This document shows positions 25,670 through 34,755 of a stretch of 42,527 nt of DNA, piece after piece. Origin of the DNA: Bacteroidales bacterium (GTDB taxonomy: Bacteria; Bacteroidota; Bacteroidia; Bacteroidales; F082); assembly GCA_015488735.1 (NCBI GenBank), contig WFNG01000062.1:1-42527 (forward strand), given 5' to 3'. A program made the position numbers and the translations under genes. Below the pieces are notes generated by a model that was given only the letters and a program-made list of their open reading frames with translations, ran no database searches and was not told where the DNA came from. How positions within the stretch are numbered: position 1 is the first letter of the stretch; each line of letters begins with the position of its first letter.

Positions 25670-28150
25670 ATGAAAATGATAAAAACAGTTCGGTTTACAG
25701 CCGTTTTTTTACTCAGTATTTTTATGGTTTCTGTTGGGTTTGCCCAGCGGCCATCCAATGGGATTCCAACATCATCGTCTGCTCCCGGAGGTGTTATTAC
25801 CGGGAAAGTAAAGGACAAAGGTGAGAGGACGCCCATGGAATACACCAATGTTGTGCTTTATCGCCTGCCCGATTCTACTATGGTTAACGGTGTTATTACA
25901 GGCAAAGACGGTGGCTTTAAATTTTCGGGATTAAAGAACGGACGATATTTTTTAAAGGCACATTTTATCGGCTTTAATATCAAAACAGTTAAGAATATTA
26001 AAATTGCCGGTACACAACGCCAAATAAAATTACCTGTAATTTACCTTGAGCCCATGGCCTCTACTTTAAAAGGAGTGGAGGTGAAAGCCAGCAGATCCAG
26101 AATTTCTTATCAGGTGGACAAGCAAGTGGTAAACGTTAGCAAGGATTTGATGGCATCCGCAGGTTCCGCTATCGATGTGTTGGAAAATGTCCCCTCTGTT
26201 GATGTAGATTTAAACGGAGATGTCACCTTGCGGGGATCTTCCAGTTTCACTGTACTCATAAATGGTCATCCCAGTGTTTTGAAAGGAAATGATGCTTTGC
26301 AACAGATTCCGGCTTCTTCCATTCAGCGTATAGAAATTATCACCAATCCTTCGGCAAAATATGATCCCGAAGGAGTAGGCGGTATTTTAAATATCATTTT
26401 GAAAAAGGATAAAAACCTTGGTATCAATGGCGTGATAAATGCGTCTGTAGGAAACCAAAAAAGATACAGAGGGAATGCATTGGTTGGCTATCGCACCAAA
26501 AAAGTTAATGTTTTTGTCTCAACCAATGGCAGTTACAGAGATATGAATATGCGTATGAACTCGCAAGATCTGACGTTTTTAGGCGACACCACCAATTACC
26601 GGAATACAAACATTGAAGGCATCAGAAACCGTAAAGGTTTTGGACTGACGGGAGGTCTTGATTATTACCTCACAAAAAAATCCACACTTTCTCTCTCCGG
26701 AGAATATGGCGGTTATGGGTTTGGAATGGACAATAACAGCAGACGTAATATTTACACTATTCCTGTAACAACAGATACTTATTCAAAATCTATCAGTCAT
26801 TCTAATCGCTGGGGACATTATTACACGTTGCAAGCCGATTTTCTACACAAATTTAATCATTCCGGACATCAAATAGAAGCTTATGCCTATTACTCGGGTA
26901 AAAACAGCAACGACCTGGAGACCCAATCAGACTACCAAACCGATTCGCTGTGGAACGACCTGGACATGAGCCCTTCCAACTTGCGAACCAACACGATAGA
27001 CACCTCTTCCAATTTGCGCATAAAACTGGACTATAGTCTTCCAATTGGTAAAAAAGGAAAATTTGAGGCCGGTTATCAAAGTCGTTTTTTTAATGAAGAC
27101 GGTCAATATACTTACGAATCTTTAGATACGCTGACTAATACGTGGGCTTCGCATGGCAACTATAACAACATAGTCAATTTCACAAGAAATATTCATTCGG
27201 CTTATGTCAGTTTTAAGGATATTTACAAGAGTTTTGGCTACGAACTTGGTTTCCGGACGGAATATACCGACCGGAGCGTCACCAACAGCAATGGCAAAGC
27301 GCCATTTAAAATTAACAGGTTCGACTATTTCCCAACCGTACACCTATCTTATCAGTTACCACACAACTATCAGGTTTACAGTAGCTACAGCAGGCGAATC
27401 AACCGCCCCGGGCAATGGAATCTGAACCCTTTTCCCATGATTATTGACCCGTATAATATCCGGATTGGAAATCCGGAGCTACAACCAGAGTATATCGACT
27501 CGTATGAGCTGGGGCTGCAAAAAGCATTCTCCAAGTCATTCCTCTCATTTCAGGTTTATTACCGAAAAACCACCAACAAAATTACACGAATCAGAATGGT
27601 AGATACTGCCGGAATAATGATACATACCAGCCAGAATATAAACAAAGATTTTGCAGCAGGAGCAGAATTAATGGCGAACCTGAAGCCTGTAAAATGGTTT
27701 GGCCTATTTGCCAGTTTAACACTTTATCATTATCGTCTGGAAGGTAATTTGCAGGGTGCGGATGTGGCAGCCAATTCTACAAACTGGTCCGGAAGAATGA
27801 CGGCTTCGTTTAATCTGAAACACAATTTCAGAATTCAGCTGATGGGAATATACCGCAGCCCGTCAGTAACCGTACAAGGCACGCGCAAAGGATTCTTCTA
27901 TTCCAATTTAGCAGTTCGAAAAGATTTTTTCAAACGCAAGCTGAGTTTAACGCTGACAGCCCGCGATCTGTTTGGTACAGCACATTACGAATCCACCGCA
28001 TCCGGTGCCGGCTTTTATTCCCACTCAATATTCAGGAGAGAATGGCCTATGGTTTCCCTGAACCTTTCTTATATCATTAATAATTACAAGAAAAAGCGAC
28101 AAAAGAACATGAACAATCAAGAGGCTCCACCAGCAGATGTTGGTTTCTAA
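25670..28150 (+). CDS. TonB-dependent receptor-like outer membrane beta-barrel (OMP_b-brl_3) with CarboxypepD_reg-like domain
   Basis: 'GVITGKVKDKGERTPMEYTNVVL', plug 'VLENVPSVDVDLNGDVTLRGSSSFTVLINGHPSVL'. Confidence 0.9.
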   Translation: MKMIKTVRFTAVFLLSIFMVSVGFAQRPSNGIPTSSSAPGGVITGKVKDKGERTPMEYTNVVLYRLPDSTMVNGVITGKDGGFKFSGLKNGRYFLKAHFIGFNIKTVKNIKIAGTQRQIKLPVIYLEPMASTLKGVEVKASRSRISYQVDKQVVNVSKDLMASAGSAIDVLENVPSVDVDLNGDVTLRGSSSFTVLINGHPSVLKGNDALQQIPASSIQRIEIITNPSAKYDPEGVGGILNIILKKDKNLGINGVINASVGNQKRYRGNALVGYRTKKVNVFVSTNGSYRDMNMRMNSQDLTFLGDTTNYRNTNIEGIRNRKGFGLTGGLDYYLTKKSTLSLSGEYGGYGFGMDNNSRRNIYTIPVTTDTYSKSISHSNRWGHYYTLQADFLHKFNHSGHQIEAYAYYSGKNSNDLETQSDYQTDSLWNDLDMSPSNLRTNTIDTSSNLRIKLDYSLPIGKKGKFEAGYQSRFFNEDGQYTYESLDTLTNTWASHGNYNNIVNFTRNIHSAYVSFKDIYKSFGYELGFRTEYTDRSVTNSNGKAPFKINRFDYFPTVHLSYQLPHNYQVYSSYSRRINRPGQWNLNPFPMIIDPYNIRIGNPELQPEYIDSYELGLQKAFSKSFLSFQVYYRKTTNKITRIRMVDTAGIMIHTSQNINKDFAAGAELMANLKPVKWFGLFASLTLYHYRLEGNLQGADVAANSTNWSGRMTASFNLKHNFRIQLMGIYRSPSVTVQGTRKGFFYSNLAVRKDFFKRKLSLTLTARDLFGTAHYESTASGAGFYSHSIFRREWPMVSLNLSYIINNYKKKRQKNMNNQEAPPADVGF

Positions 28151-28224
28151 TATATTACAGGCCAAATAGTTCAAAGTCATTTTTAGAAAAGAGAATTTTT
28201 CAACAGCACCAAAAAATTTTTGTT

Positions 28225-28232
28225 TAAATTTG
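28225..28232 (+). promoter_or_regulatory. Bacteroidota -7 box (TAAATTTG) for the osmC-like gene
   Basis: TAnnTTTG match 25 nt upstream of the ATG; no clear -33. Confidence 0.45.
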
Positions 28233-28256
28233 CGCAAATTTTAAATAGATAAAACT

Positions 28257-28676
28257 ATGGCAGAAAAAGTTCATACAACATGGAAAGGTAAAATGGCATT
28301 TGAAGCCAAAGTAGGTGGCTTTAACTTTATGATTGATGCAACGGAAGCCGTGGGAGGTGAACATCGCGGACCTCAACCCAAACCGTTATCGTTAGTTTCC
28401 CTCGCTGGTTGTACAGCCATGGATGTAATCTCTATTCTTGGAAAAATGCGCGTGGAACCAGATTTTTTTGATGTGGAAGTCGATGGCGAGCTGACAGATG
28501 TTCATCCCAAATATTATCACACCATTAATATCAAATATATCTTTAAGGGCGATAATCTCCCTATGGACAAATTAGAGAAGGCCATTCAGCTTTCGCAGGA
28601 TCGCTACTGCGGTGTTACTGAAATGTTACGAAGAGCGGCGAAAATTAACCATGAGATTGTTATTCTTGATAAATAA
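28257..28676 (+). CDS. OsmC-family protein
   Basis: 'GGEHRGPQPKPLSLVSLAGCTAMDVISIL' with OsmC Cys. Confidence 0.9.
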   Translation: MAEKVHTTWKGKMAFEAKVGGFNFMIDATEAVGGEHRGPQPKPLSLVSLAGCTAMDVISILGKMRVEPDFFDVEVDGELTDVHPKYYHTINIKYIFKGDNLPMDKLEKAIQLSQDRYCGVTEMLRRAAKINHEIVILDK

Positions 28677-28698
28677 GAACCTTTCTCATTTAAAATTT

Positions 28699-28732
28699 AA
28701 GCCCGGAGCAGTTCTGTTTTCGGGCTTTTTTG
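28699..28732 (+). terminator. Intrinsic terminator after the osmC-like gene
   Basis: AAGCCCG...CGGGCTTTTTT. Confidence 0.8.
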
Positions 28733-28900
28733 TTGAATGCAACCATTAGTAAAAGATGTTTTTTATTAATTCTTACAACATGGATTCGGCATAAAACTCA
28801 TCTTTATAATTACTTAAGAAACGATACCCGAAAACTGTAGCTTGCTATGGGCAGTCTGATCCAAAAACTCAGTTCAAATAATATTTTATACCGGGGAGCC

Positions 28901-29680
28901 TTATTCCAACACACGTTTGATAAAACGCAGCTTATGAGAATATTTTTTCACAGATTCATTAAAAATCCCTACATGGTCTATTGTGTCGATACGTACCTGT
29001 CCCGAGGAGTGGATTATCTGGTGGTTGTTAAGCATGATACCCACATGAACAATAGTACCTTCTTCATTTTCGAAAAAGGCGAGATCAGCAGCTTTTGCTT
29101 CTTCAACAAAACTAATGAGCTTTCCTTGTTCGGCTTGCTGTGAAGCATCGCGATGCAGTTTGTGTCCGCAAATTCGGTAAACAATCTGTGTAAACCCTGA
29201 ACAATCATTACCAAAACAGGAACGCCCACCCCAAAGATACGGGCTTCCAAGGTATTTTTTTGCCATATTAATTATGGTTTCCGGAGGTCTCTTCCCAAGC
29301 AAGACCGAAGTCTCATTGGCTATTTTATATTCAGATTCGTTTATATGAAAAGTGTATCCGTCAAACTTCGGTAAACGACTTCCCATTGTCAGAGAGAGTT
29401 TATTTCCGTTTTCCGCAAAAGCTTCCACATATTTTCCGGTTAAAAAAACAGGTTCTTCTGATTCTATTTGTTCAACAAAAGAAGAAGGGGGAAAGCTGAT
29501 TTGTTTTTCATCGACCCATCCTGCATAACCATCGTGGAAAGTCACTGTAAAAAGCCAGTTTTTATAACGGTCTTTTATTTGCACAATATCGCCAAAAAGG
29601 AGTTGGTTAATCATTTGACTTTTGTCCGAAGGCCTTTCGCGAACGGGAATCATGGGAAGAATACAAATACCTTTGTCCAT
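28901..29680 (-). CDS. NlpC/P60 (C40) peptidase with N-terminal SH3-like domains
   Basis: 'SPYLWGGRSCFGNDCSGFTQIVYRICG' (Cys) and 'GTIVHVGIMLNNHQIIHSSG' (His). Confidence 0.92.
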   Translation of the reverse strand: MDKGICILPMIPVRERPSDKSQMINQLLFGDIVQIKDRYKNWLFTVTFHDGYAGWVDEKQISFPPSSFVEQIESEEPVFLTGKYVEAFAENGNKLSLTMGSRLPKFDGYTFHINESEYKIANETSVLLGKRPPETIINMAKKYLGSPYLWGGRSCFGNDCSGFTQIVYRICGHKLHRDASQQAEQGKLISFVEEAKAADLAFFENEEGTIVHVGIMLNNHQIIHSSGQVRIDTIDHVGIFNESVKKYSHKLRFIKRVLE

Positions 29681-29744
29681 AATATACAGGATAATGAATG
29701 ATAGAACTTCAGGTTTTTATATCTTTGTAGCAAGATAAAATACT

Positions 29745-31820
29745 ATGAAGTCTCTTTTTCCAAAATTACAACAATATTCATACGACCTGCTCAAAATTTT
29801 AACTTTTGTAGTCGCTGTTGTTATAGTGGTGGCTGTGAGTCCCCGGGAACGGATTTTCAAGTATGAGTTTAGCCTTGGTAAACCATGGAAACACAAGGAT
29901 TTATATGCTCCTTTTGACTTTTCCGTTCTGAAAACGCAAAAGCAGCTATCCAAAGAGCGGCAAGAGGTACTGAAAAATCTTAAGCCTTATTTTGAGTACG
30001 ATGAACAGGCTACAAAAACGGGCCGGGCACAACTGATAAAAAATTTTGGTGAAAACTGGCATTTCCTCAGTCTCAAAATGGATTCTGTTGTAAGCCACCA
30101 GGATTCCATTACGTATCTGGATGCTTTGCTGGCAGTATATGACCAGGTAGAACATGGTATCATCCGGCTTAATCCCGTTTTAGAGGGGAAAAGTAAAACC
30201 TTTCAGATTAATCTTATCAGGAATAACGAGGTGAAAGAATATAATCTTTCACAGCTATATACGGTTAAAGAAGCAGATAATTATGCGATCAACTATCTCG
30301 GCCAGTTAAACAGTCCGGATAGCTTAATGTTGTTTAAACTTATTGATAATGCATTGGTACAGAACGTGATATTTGCTCCGAAAAAAACTGATATGATACG
30401 TCAGGAGCTCATCTCAAAAATCTCTCCAACTGTAGGACTCGTACAAAAAGGAGAACTGATTGTTTCGCAGGGTGAGTTAGTAACAATGACAAAATACCAA
30501 CAGCTTATTTCGCTGAAGCGAGAATATGAACAGGAGATTGGCAATTCCAAGGCGTGGAAATTTGTCTATACCGGCAGGATAATCTTGATTTCGTTGTTGT
30601 TTTTTATAGAAATGATGTTCCTGATGGTTTTTATGCCAAGTATTTATAAGGAGCTTAAGAAGCTGCATCTTTTGCTGGGAACACAAGTGGCATTGTTGAT
30701 GGTCTCTTTTTACATTTTTTCCTATCATCCCTCCTGGAGTTATCTGATACCCTATACTATCCTACCGGTTATTGGCGCCGTTTTTCTTGACCGCCGTGGT
30801 GCCCTGGTGGTTTACCTGATAACACTTATGCTTTTGGGATTTTATGCTCCTAACAGTTTTGAGTTTTTCTATACCCAGTTTACCGCGGGCTTTGTAGCTG
30901 TATTTGCTGTGGGCCAGCTTTCAAAACGATGGCATCTTGTGCGAATTTCAATTTTAGTATTTATCACTTATATGTTGGTTTATTTTAGTATGCTGCTTGT
31001 ACAGGAAGCCACGTTCGCCAATATTTCCACCCGTTTCATTCTGATGCTGGGTGGCAGCTCATTACTAATTTTACTTGCTTTTCCGCTTATTTTTGTTTAC
31101 GAAAAGTTATTTGGTCTGGTAACACAGCTTACCCTGCTGGAACTTTCCAATACAAACAATCCATTGTTGCGTGAGTTGGCAGAAAAAGCTCCAGGTACTT
31201 TTCAGCATTCCATGCAGGTAGCCAACCTTGCCTCCGAAGTATTATATGTTATAGGCGGAGATGCACTGCTGGTACGGACAGGATCGCTTTATCACGATGT
31301 TGGCAAAATGAAGCATCCTCTCTTTTTTGTAGAAAATCAACCGGAAGGTTACAACCCGCATGATGAACTAAGTTATGAAGAAAGTGCCCGAATTATTGTG
31401 GGACATGTACTTGCAGGAATAGAAATGGCACGAAAAGCGCATCTCCCGGAACAGATCATTGATTTTATCAGAACACATCATGGAACACGGCGGGTAGAAT
31501 ATTTTTATCGGTTAGAGCGAAAACTTAATCCCGGAATGGAAGTAAATGAAACAGAATTTCGTTATCATGGTCCTGTACCTTTTTCAAGAGAAACGGCTGT
31601 GGTGATGATGGCCGACTCGGTGGAGGCTGCCTCCCGTAGTTTAGTTAGTCCTACAGAACAAAAGATAAATGATTTGGTGGAACTTATTGTGAACTCAATG
31701 ATGGAATCAGAGCAGTTTAACAATGCCCCTATCACGCTTAAAGAAATTACTGTTGCCAAAAAGATTCTGAAGAAAAAATTGCTGAATATCCATCACGTCC
31801 GGATCGCCTATCCTGATTAA
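29745..31820 (+). CDS. 7TM-7TMR-HD / YqfF(PgpH)-type HD phosphohydrolase
   Basis: 'GTFQHSMQVANLASE...TGSLYHDVGKMKHP' HDIG domain after multiple TM helices. Confidence 0.9.
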   Translation: MKSLFPKLQQYSYDLLKILTFVVAVVIVVAVSPRERIFKYEFSLGKPWKHKDLYAPFDFSVLKTQKQLSKERQEVLKNLKPYFEYDEQATKTGRAQLIKNFGENWHFLSLKMDSVVSHQDSITYLDALLAVYDQVEHGIIRLNPVLEGKSKTFQINLIRNNEVKEYNLSQLYTVKEADNYAINYLGQLNSPDSLMLFKLIDNALVQNVIFAPKKTDMIRQELISKISPTVGLVQKGELIVSQGELVTMTKYQQLISLKREYEQEIGNSKAWKFVYTGRIILISLLFFIEMMFLMVFMPSIYKELKKLHLLLGTQVALLMVSFYIFSYHPSWSYLIPYTILPVIGAVFLDRRGALVVYLITLMLLGFYAPNSFEFFYTQFTAGFVAVFAVGQLSKRWHLVRISILVFITYMLVYFSMLLVQEATFANISTRFILMLGGSSLLILLAFPLIFVYEKLFGLVTQLTLLELSNTNNPLLRELAEKAPGTFQHSMQVANLASEVLYVIGGDALLVRTGSLYHDVGKMKHPLFFVENQPEGYNPHDELSYEESARIIVGHVLAGIEMARKAHLPEQIIDFIRTHHGTRRVEYFYRLERKLNPGMEVNETEFRYHGPVPFSRETAVVMMADSVEAASRSLVSPTEQKINDLVELIVNSMMESEQFNNAPITLKEITVAKKILKKKLLNIHHVRIAYPD

Positions 31821-32443
31821 AACTTCAGGTCAATTTCAGCGAGATATTTTTTACTTTCGGGCCCCATATTAAAAAGCAGATCGGCTATACTCAGGTCAGG
31901 TAAAAAACCGTGCCGGCTGGAAAACACCTGAATATATGCAGGGAAAGTATGGCTTATTGAATTTTTTGGAGAAATAAAATTACGCAAATCATATGTGTCA
32001 TCCGGATTTTTTTCGAAATGATTTGTAAAACCTAACCGTGGTTTAATTTCCATCAATTCGCAGAGTTTCCACACCATTTGTATATTGAAATCAAGTAAAT
32101 TATTAAAATTACCTGAATAGAAGTTCTGTATCTCATCTTTGTAATAAAGAAAATAAGGAGAAGCTTCATAAGCTGACTGGAAGGCACGCCAGTGATTCAA
32201 ATACCATTTCTCTTCGTTGTAAATCTGAACTTTTGAAATAATAGTATGGTTTCCGTTTGGCTTGTTTACCGGAATAGACAAGGACAACATACCGCGTTCA
32301 GAATATATGATACAACGGTTACGGTAGCTTTGTCTTTGATAATTTTCGTGCTGTTCTATCAGAACAGGATATTTCAATAACAGCGAAAACCAACTTACAG
32401 GTGGCAGGTAAGCTATGGACAACAATATCGGTTTCTCGTTCAT
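31817..32443 (-). CDS. WbqC-family protein
   Basis: 'LSIAYLPPVSWFSLLLK...ENYQRQSYRNRCIIYSERGMLSLSIPV'. Confidence 0.85.
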   Translation of the reverse strand: MNEKPILLSIAYLPPVSWFSLLLKYPVLIEQHENYQRQSYRNRCIIYSERGMLSLSIPVNKPNGNHTIISKVQIYNEEKWYLNHWRAFQSAYEASPYFLYYKDEIQNFYSGNFNNLLDFNIQMVWKLCELMEIKPRLGFTNHFEKNPDDTYDLRNFISPKNSISHTFPAYIQVFSSRHGFLPDLSIADLLFNMGPESKKYLAEIDLKF

Positions 32444-32570
32444 TTTACTTTTTTAGAAACTATAAAAAAACTGAATATATATTTCCTGACAAATTATACA
32501 ATTCTATTTCAAAATACCCTGTAAAGTATCTTGAAATTTACAATACCTCACTCAAAAGGCACTTTAAATA

Positions 32571-32608
32571 AAAAAGGCTACAAAACCCTGAGGAATTGTA
32601 GCCTTTTT
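32571..32608. terminator. Intrinsic terminator (potentially bidirectional)
   Basis: AAAAAGGCTACAA-N12-TTGTAGCCTTTTT, perfect 13-bp stem, downstream of the thioredoxin gene. Confidence 0.8.
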
Positions 32609-32623
32609 CAAATACCGGAAGGC

Positions 32624-32992
32624 TTATTTTTCTACTTCCTGTTTTTTCAACAGAACATCGTTAATAGCCTGAATAAGTGTTTCTTTTGGCAATGCGCCTA
32701 CTGCCATTTGTGGCTGACCTTCGGAAGGGCAAAACAACATGGAAGGAATACTGCGGATACCAAAAGCAGAAGCTAATTCAACTTCCTGCTCAGTATTGAC
32801 TTTATAAATATCGATTTTGCCATCGAACTCACCGGAGAGTTCTTCGAGAATAGGCGCTACAATTTTACAAGGCTGACACCAGTCTGCATAAAAGTCAATA
32901 ATACAGGGTAATTTGCCTTCAAATTTCCACTCTTTGTTTGCTTCGTAGTTGAATACTTTTTCTAGAAAAGTTTGTTTTGTTAAATGTTCCAT
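32624..32992 (-). CDS. Thioredoxin (WCQPC)
   Basis: 'IIDFYADWCQPCKIVAPILEEL', cis-Pro 'IRSIPSMLF'. Confidence 0.93.
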   Translation of the reverse strand: MEHLTKQTFLEKVFNYEANKEWKFEGKLPCIIDFYADWCQPCKIVAPILEELSGEFDGKIDIYKVNTEQEVELASAFGIRSIPSMLFCPSEGQPQMAVGALPKETLIQAINDVLLKKQEVEK

Positions 32993-33024
32993 TTTAATTT
33001 TGATATCTGTTATTTAATGATTTA

Positions 33025-33567
33025 CTATTTTTTTACTTGTGGCTTCTGATGGAGCAACTGTTCGTTTATGATTTGCACGTAAGTGTCATGTGGTAATAAC
33101 CCAACCTGCATCATGGGCTTACCCTTTTTTGGAATAAACAAAACGGCAGGAATACTTCTGATTCTGAAAACAGAAGCCAGCTTATTCTCTTTATCCACAT
33201 TCACCTTATAAATCCTTACTTTCCCATTGTATTTTTTTGCCATTTCGGCCATAATAGGTGCAACCCGCTTACATGGACCACACCAGTCAGCGTAAAAGTC
33301 AATAACACACGGCTCATTCCCTTCGTAAACCCATTGCTGCGGACTCTTTTCAAAATTCCAGACTTTTTTCAAAAAGGAAGCATAAGTAAGATGTTCAGGA
33401 GTAATATTATTTGTTGCACCCTCTGTCTTAGCAATGCTGGTAGTAGAATTCTCCTGATTTCCTTTCATGCTTGTACAACTGTAGGTTGCAAAACTTGCCA
33501 AAATCAGCGCTATTGAAATAATCCTTTTCATACTATTTATAAAGTGTCTTAATAAAATGCGCTGCAA
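33025..33567 (-). CDS. Exported thioredoxin-like lipoprotein (WCGPC); probable start MKRIISIALILASFATYSC
   Basis: Signal/lipobox-like N-terminus; 'VIDFYADWCGPCKRVAPIMAEM'. Confidence 0.88.
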   Translation of the reverse strand: MQRILLRHFINSMKRIISIALILASFATYSCTSMKGNQENSTTSIAKTEGATNNITPEHLTYASFLKKVWNFEKSPQQWVYEGNEPCVIDFYADWCGPCKRVAPIMAEMAKKYNGKVRIYKVNVDKENKLASVFRIRSIPAVLFIPKKGKPMMQVGLLPHDTYVQIINEQLLHQKPQVKK

Positions 33568-33775
33568 AGATATAATAAATTAGTAATACCGGGAACAGAT
33601 AAAAAAATATTCTGTGTTAAAAATTGATAATAATTCATGTCTTCTTTAACTCTAAGTCATTGTATGATGGTGATTTTAGGTAATATTACCTTTTTGGAGT
33701 ACATCGCTCGTTTCTTGTTGTTTTGCTGCACAAACAAAATAACAATTAAAAATTAAAATAAAAATGAGCCTATGA

Positions 33776-33805
33776 TTTGCGGATTCCAAAATTATTGTAT
33801 TTTTG
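33776..33805 (+). promoter_or_regulatory. Bacteroidota sigma-ABfr-like promoter for tRNA-Arg
   Basis: TTTG (33776-33779), 18-nt spacer, TATTTTTG (33798-33805). Confidence 0.6.
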
Positions 33806-33817
33806 CAGTCTCAAAAA

Positions 33818-33891
33818 GGTCCCGTAGCATAATTGGATAGTGCACCTGACTACGGATCAGGAGGTTGCAGATTCGAATTCTGCCGGGATCA
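33818..33891 (+). tRNA. tRNA-Arg (anticodon ACG)
   Basis: Acceptor GGUCCCG/CGGGAUC plus discriminator A, anticodon stem-loop CCUGA-CUACGGA-UCAGG, T arm GCAGA-UUCGAAU-UCUGC; CCA not encoded. Confidence 0.95.
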
Positions 33892-33900
33892 CAAAATAAA

Positions 33901-33931
33901 AAAGGTTACAACGGTAAAAGTTGTAGCCTTT
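33901..33931 (+). terminator. Intrinsic terminator after tRNA-Arg
   Basis: AAAGGTTACAAC-N7-GTTGTAGCCTTT followed by Ts. Confidence 0.8.
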
Positions 33932-34102
33932 TTTTATTTATCGTTTGGCAGTCAACTTCATAAAGAATATCTTTCGCAGGCAACGAAAGGTATAAATCAT
34001 TCCTCCATTAATGAAAGTAATTAATACGTAAATAAATCTTCCGATTATTGTATTTTCGTAGAGATAAATAAATAAAATAAAGAATTAACTACTTATAATA
34101 AA

Positions 34103-34657
34103 ATGAGAGTATTAGCCATTTACGGAAGCCTGCACAAAGAGGGCAATACAGCCAGGATGATGGATGCTGCGTTATCGGAATTTCCTGAAAATGCAGAGAT
34201 TCAGCGTATATATCTTGGCGATTTGAATTATTCGGGCTGCGGGCCATGTAACGAATGTGAAGTTACCGGCTATTGTGTAATAAAAGATGACATGCAGCAG
34301 GTTTACAAAGCGATGCTATGGGCTGAGGTTATTCTGTTTGGGAGCCCGTCGCAGTTTTCAGATGTGAGCGTTGAGATTAAAAAATTTATGGAACGCACCT
34401 GTTGGATGAAAGGAACGCTGAAAAACAAGATTGGTGGCTCTGTTATTTCAGGTCATCGTTATATAGAAAACACCATGAATACGCTCCATGCTTTTATGCT
34501 CCATCACCGGATGATTCTTGGGGGTAGCGGTGCACTTGGCTTCACATTCACCAAAATGGGAAATATTGACAGGGATCCTTTGGCCATAAAAGATTCGCAC
34601 AGCACCGGGAAACGCCTGGTGGAACTGTATGAGTTTATATACTCCAGCGAATATTAA
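34103..34657 (+). CDS. NADPH-dependent FMN reductase / flavodoxin-family protein
   Basis: 'AIYGSLHKEGNTARMMDAAL', 'GCGPCNECEVTGYCVIKDDM', 'VILFGSPSQFSDVS'. Confidence 0.88.
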   Translation: MRVLAIYGSLHKEGNTARMMDAALSEFPENAEIQRIYLGDLNYSGCGPCNECEVTGYCVIKDDMQQVYKAMLWAEVILFGSPSQFSDVSVEIKKFMERTCWMKGTLKNKIGGSVISGHRYIENTMNTLHAFMLHHRMILGGSGALGFTFTKMGNIDRDPLAIKDSHSTGKRLVELYEFIYSSEY

Positions 34658-34755
34658 ACAGTCATTTTTTAAGTTTCGGAAGTTATTTGCCAATATATCA
34701 ACCCCCTTTATCCTCTCCCAAAAGGAGCTGCATTTGGTTTGGGCATTCAATATAA

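Noticed and set aside
28847-29143. 98-aa plus ORF at the convergent osmC/NlpC junction
   Set aside because: Mostly antisense to the NlpC/P60 gene, no start-region signal or domain.
33833-34024. 63-aa plus ORF
   Set aside because: Overlaps the tRNA-Arg gene and its terminator.
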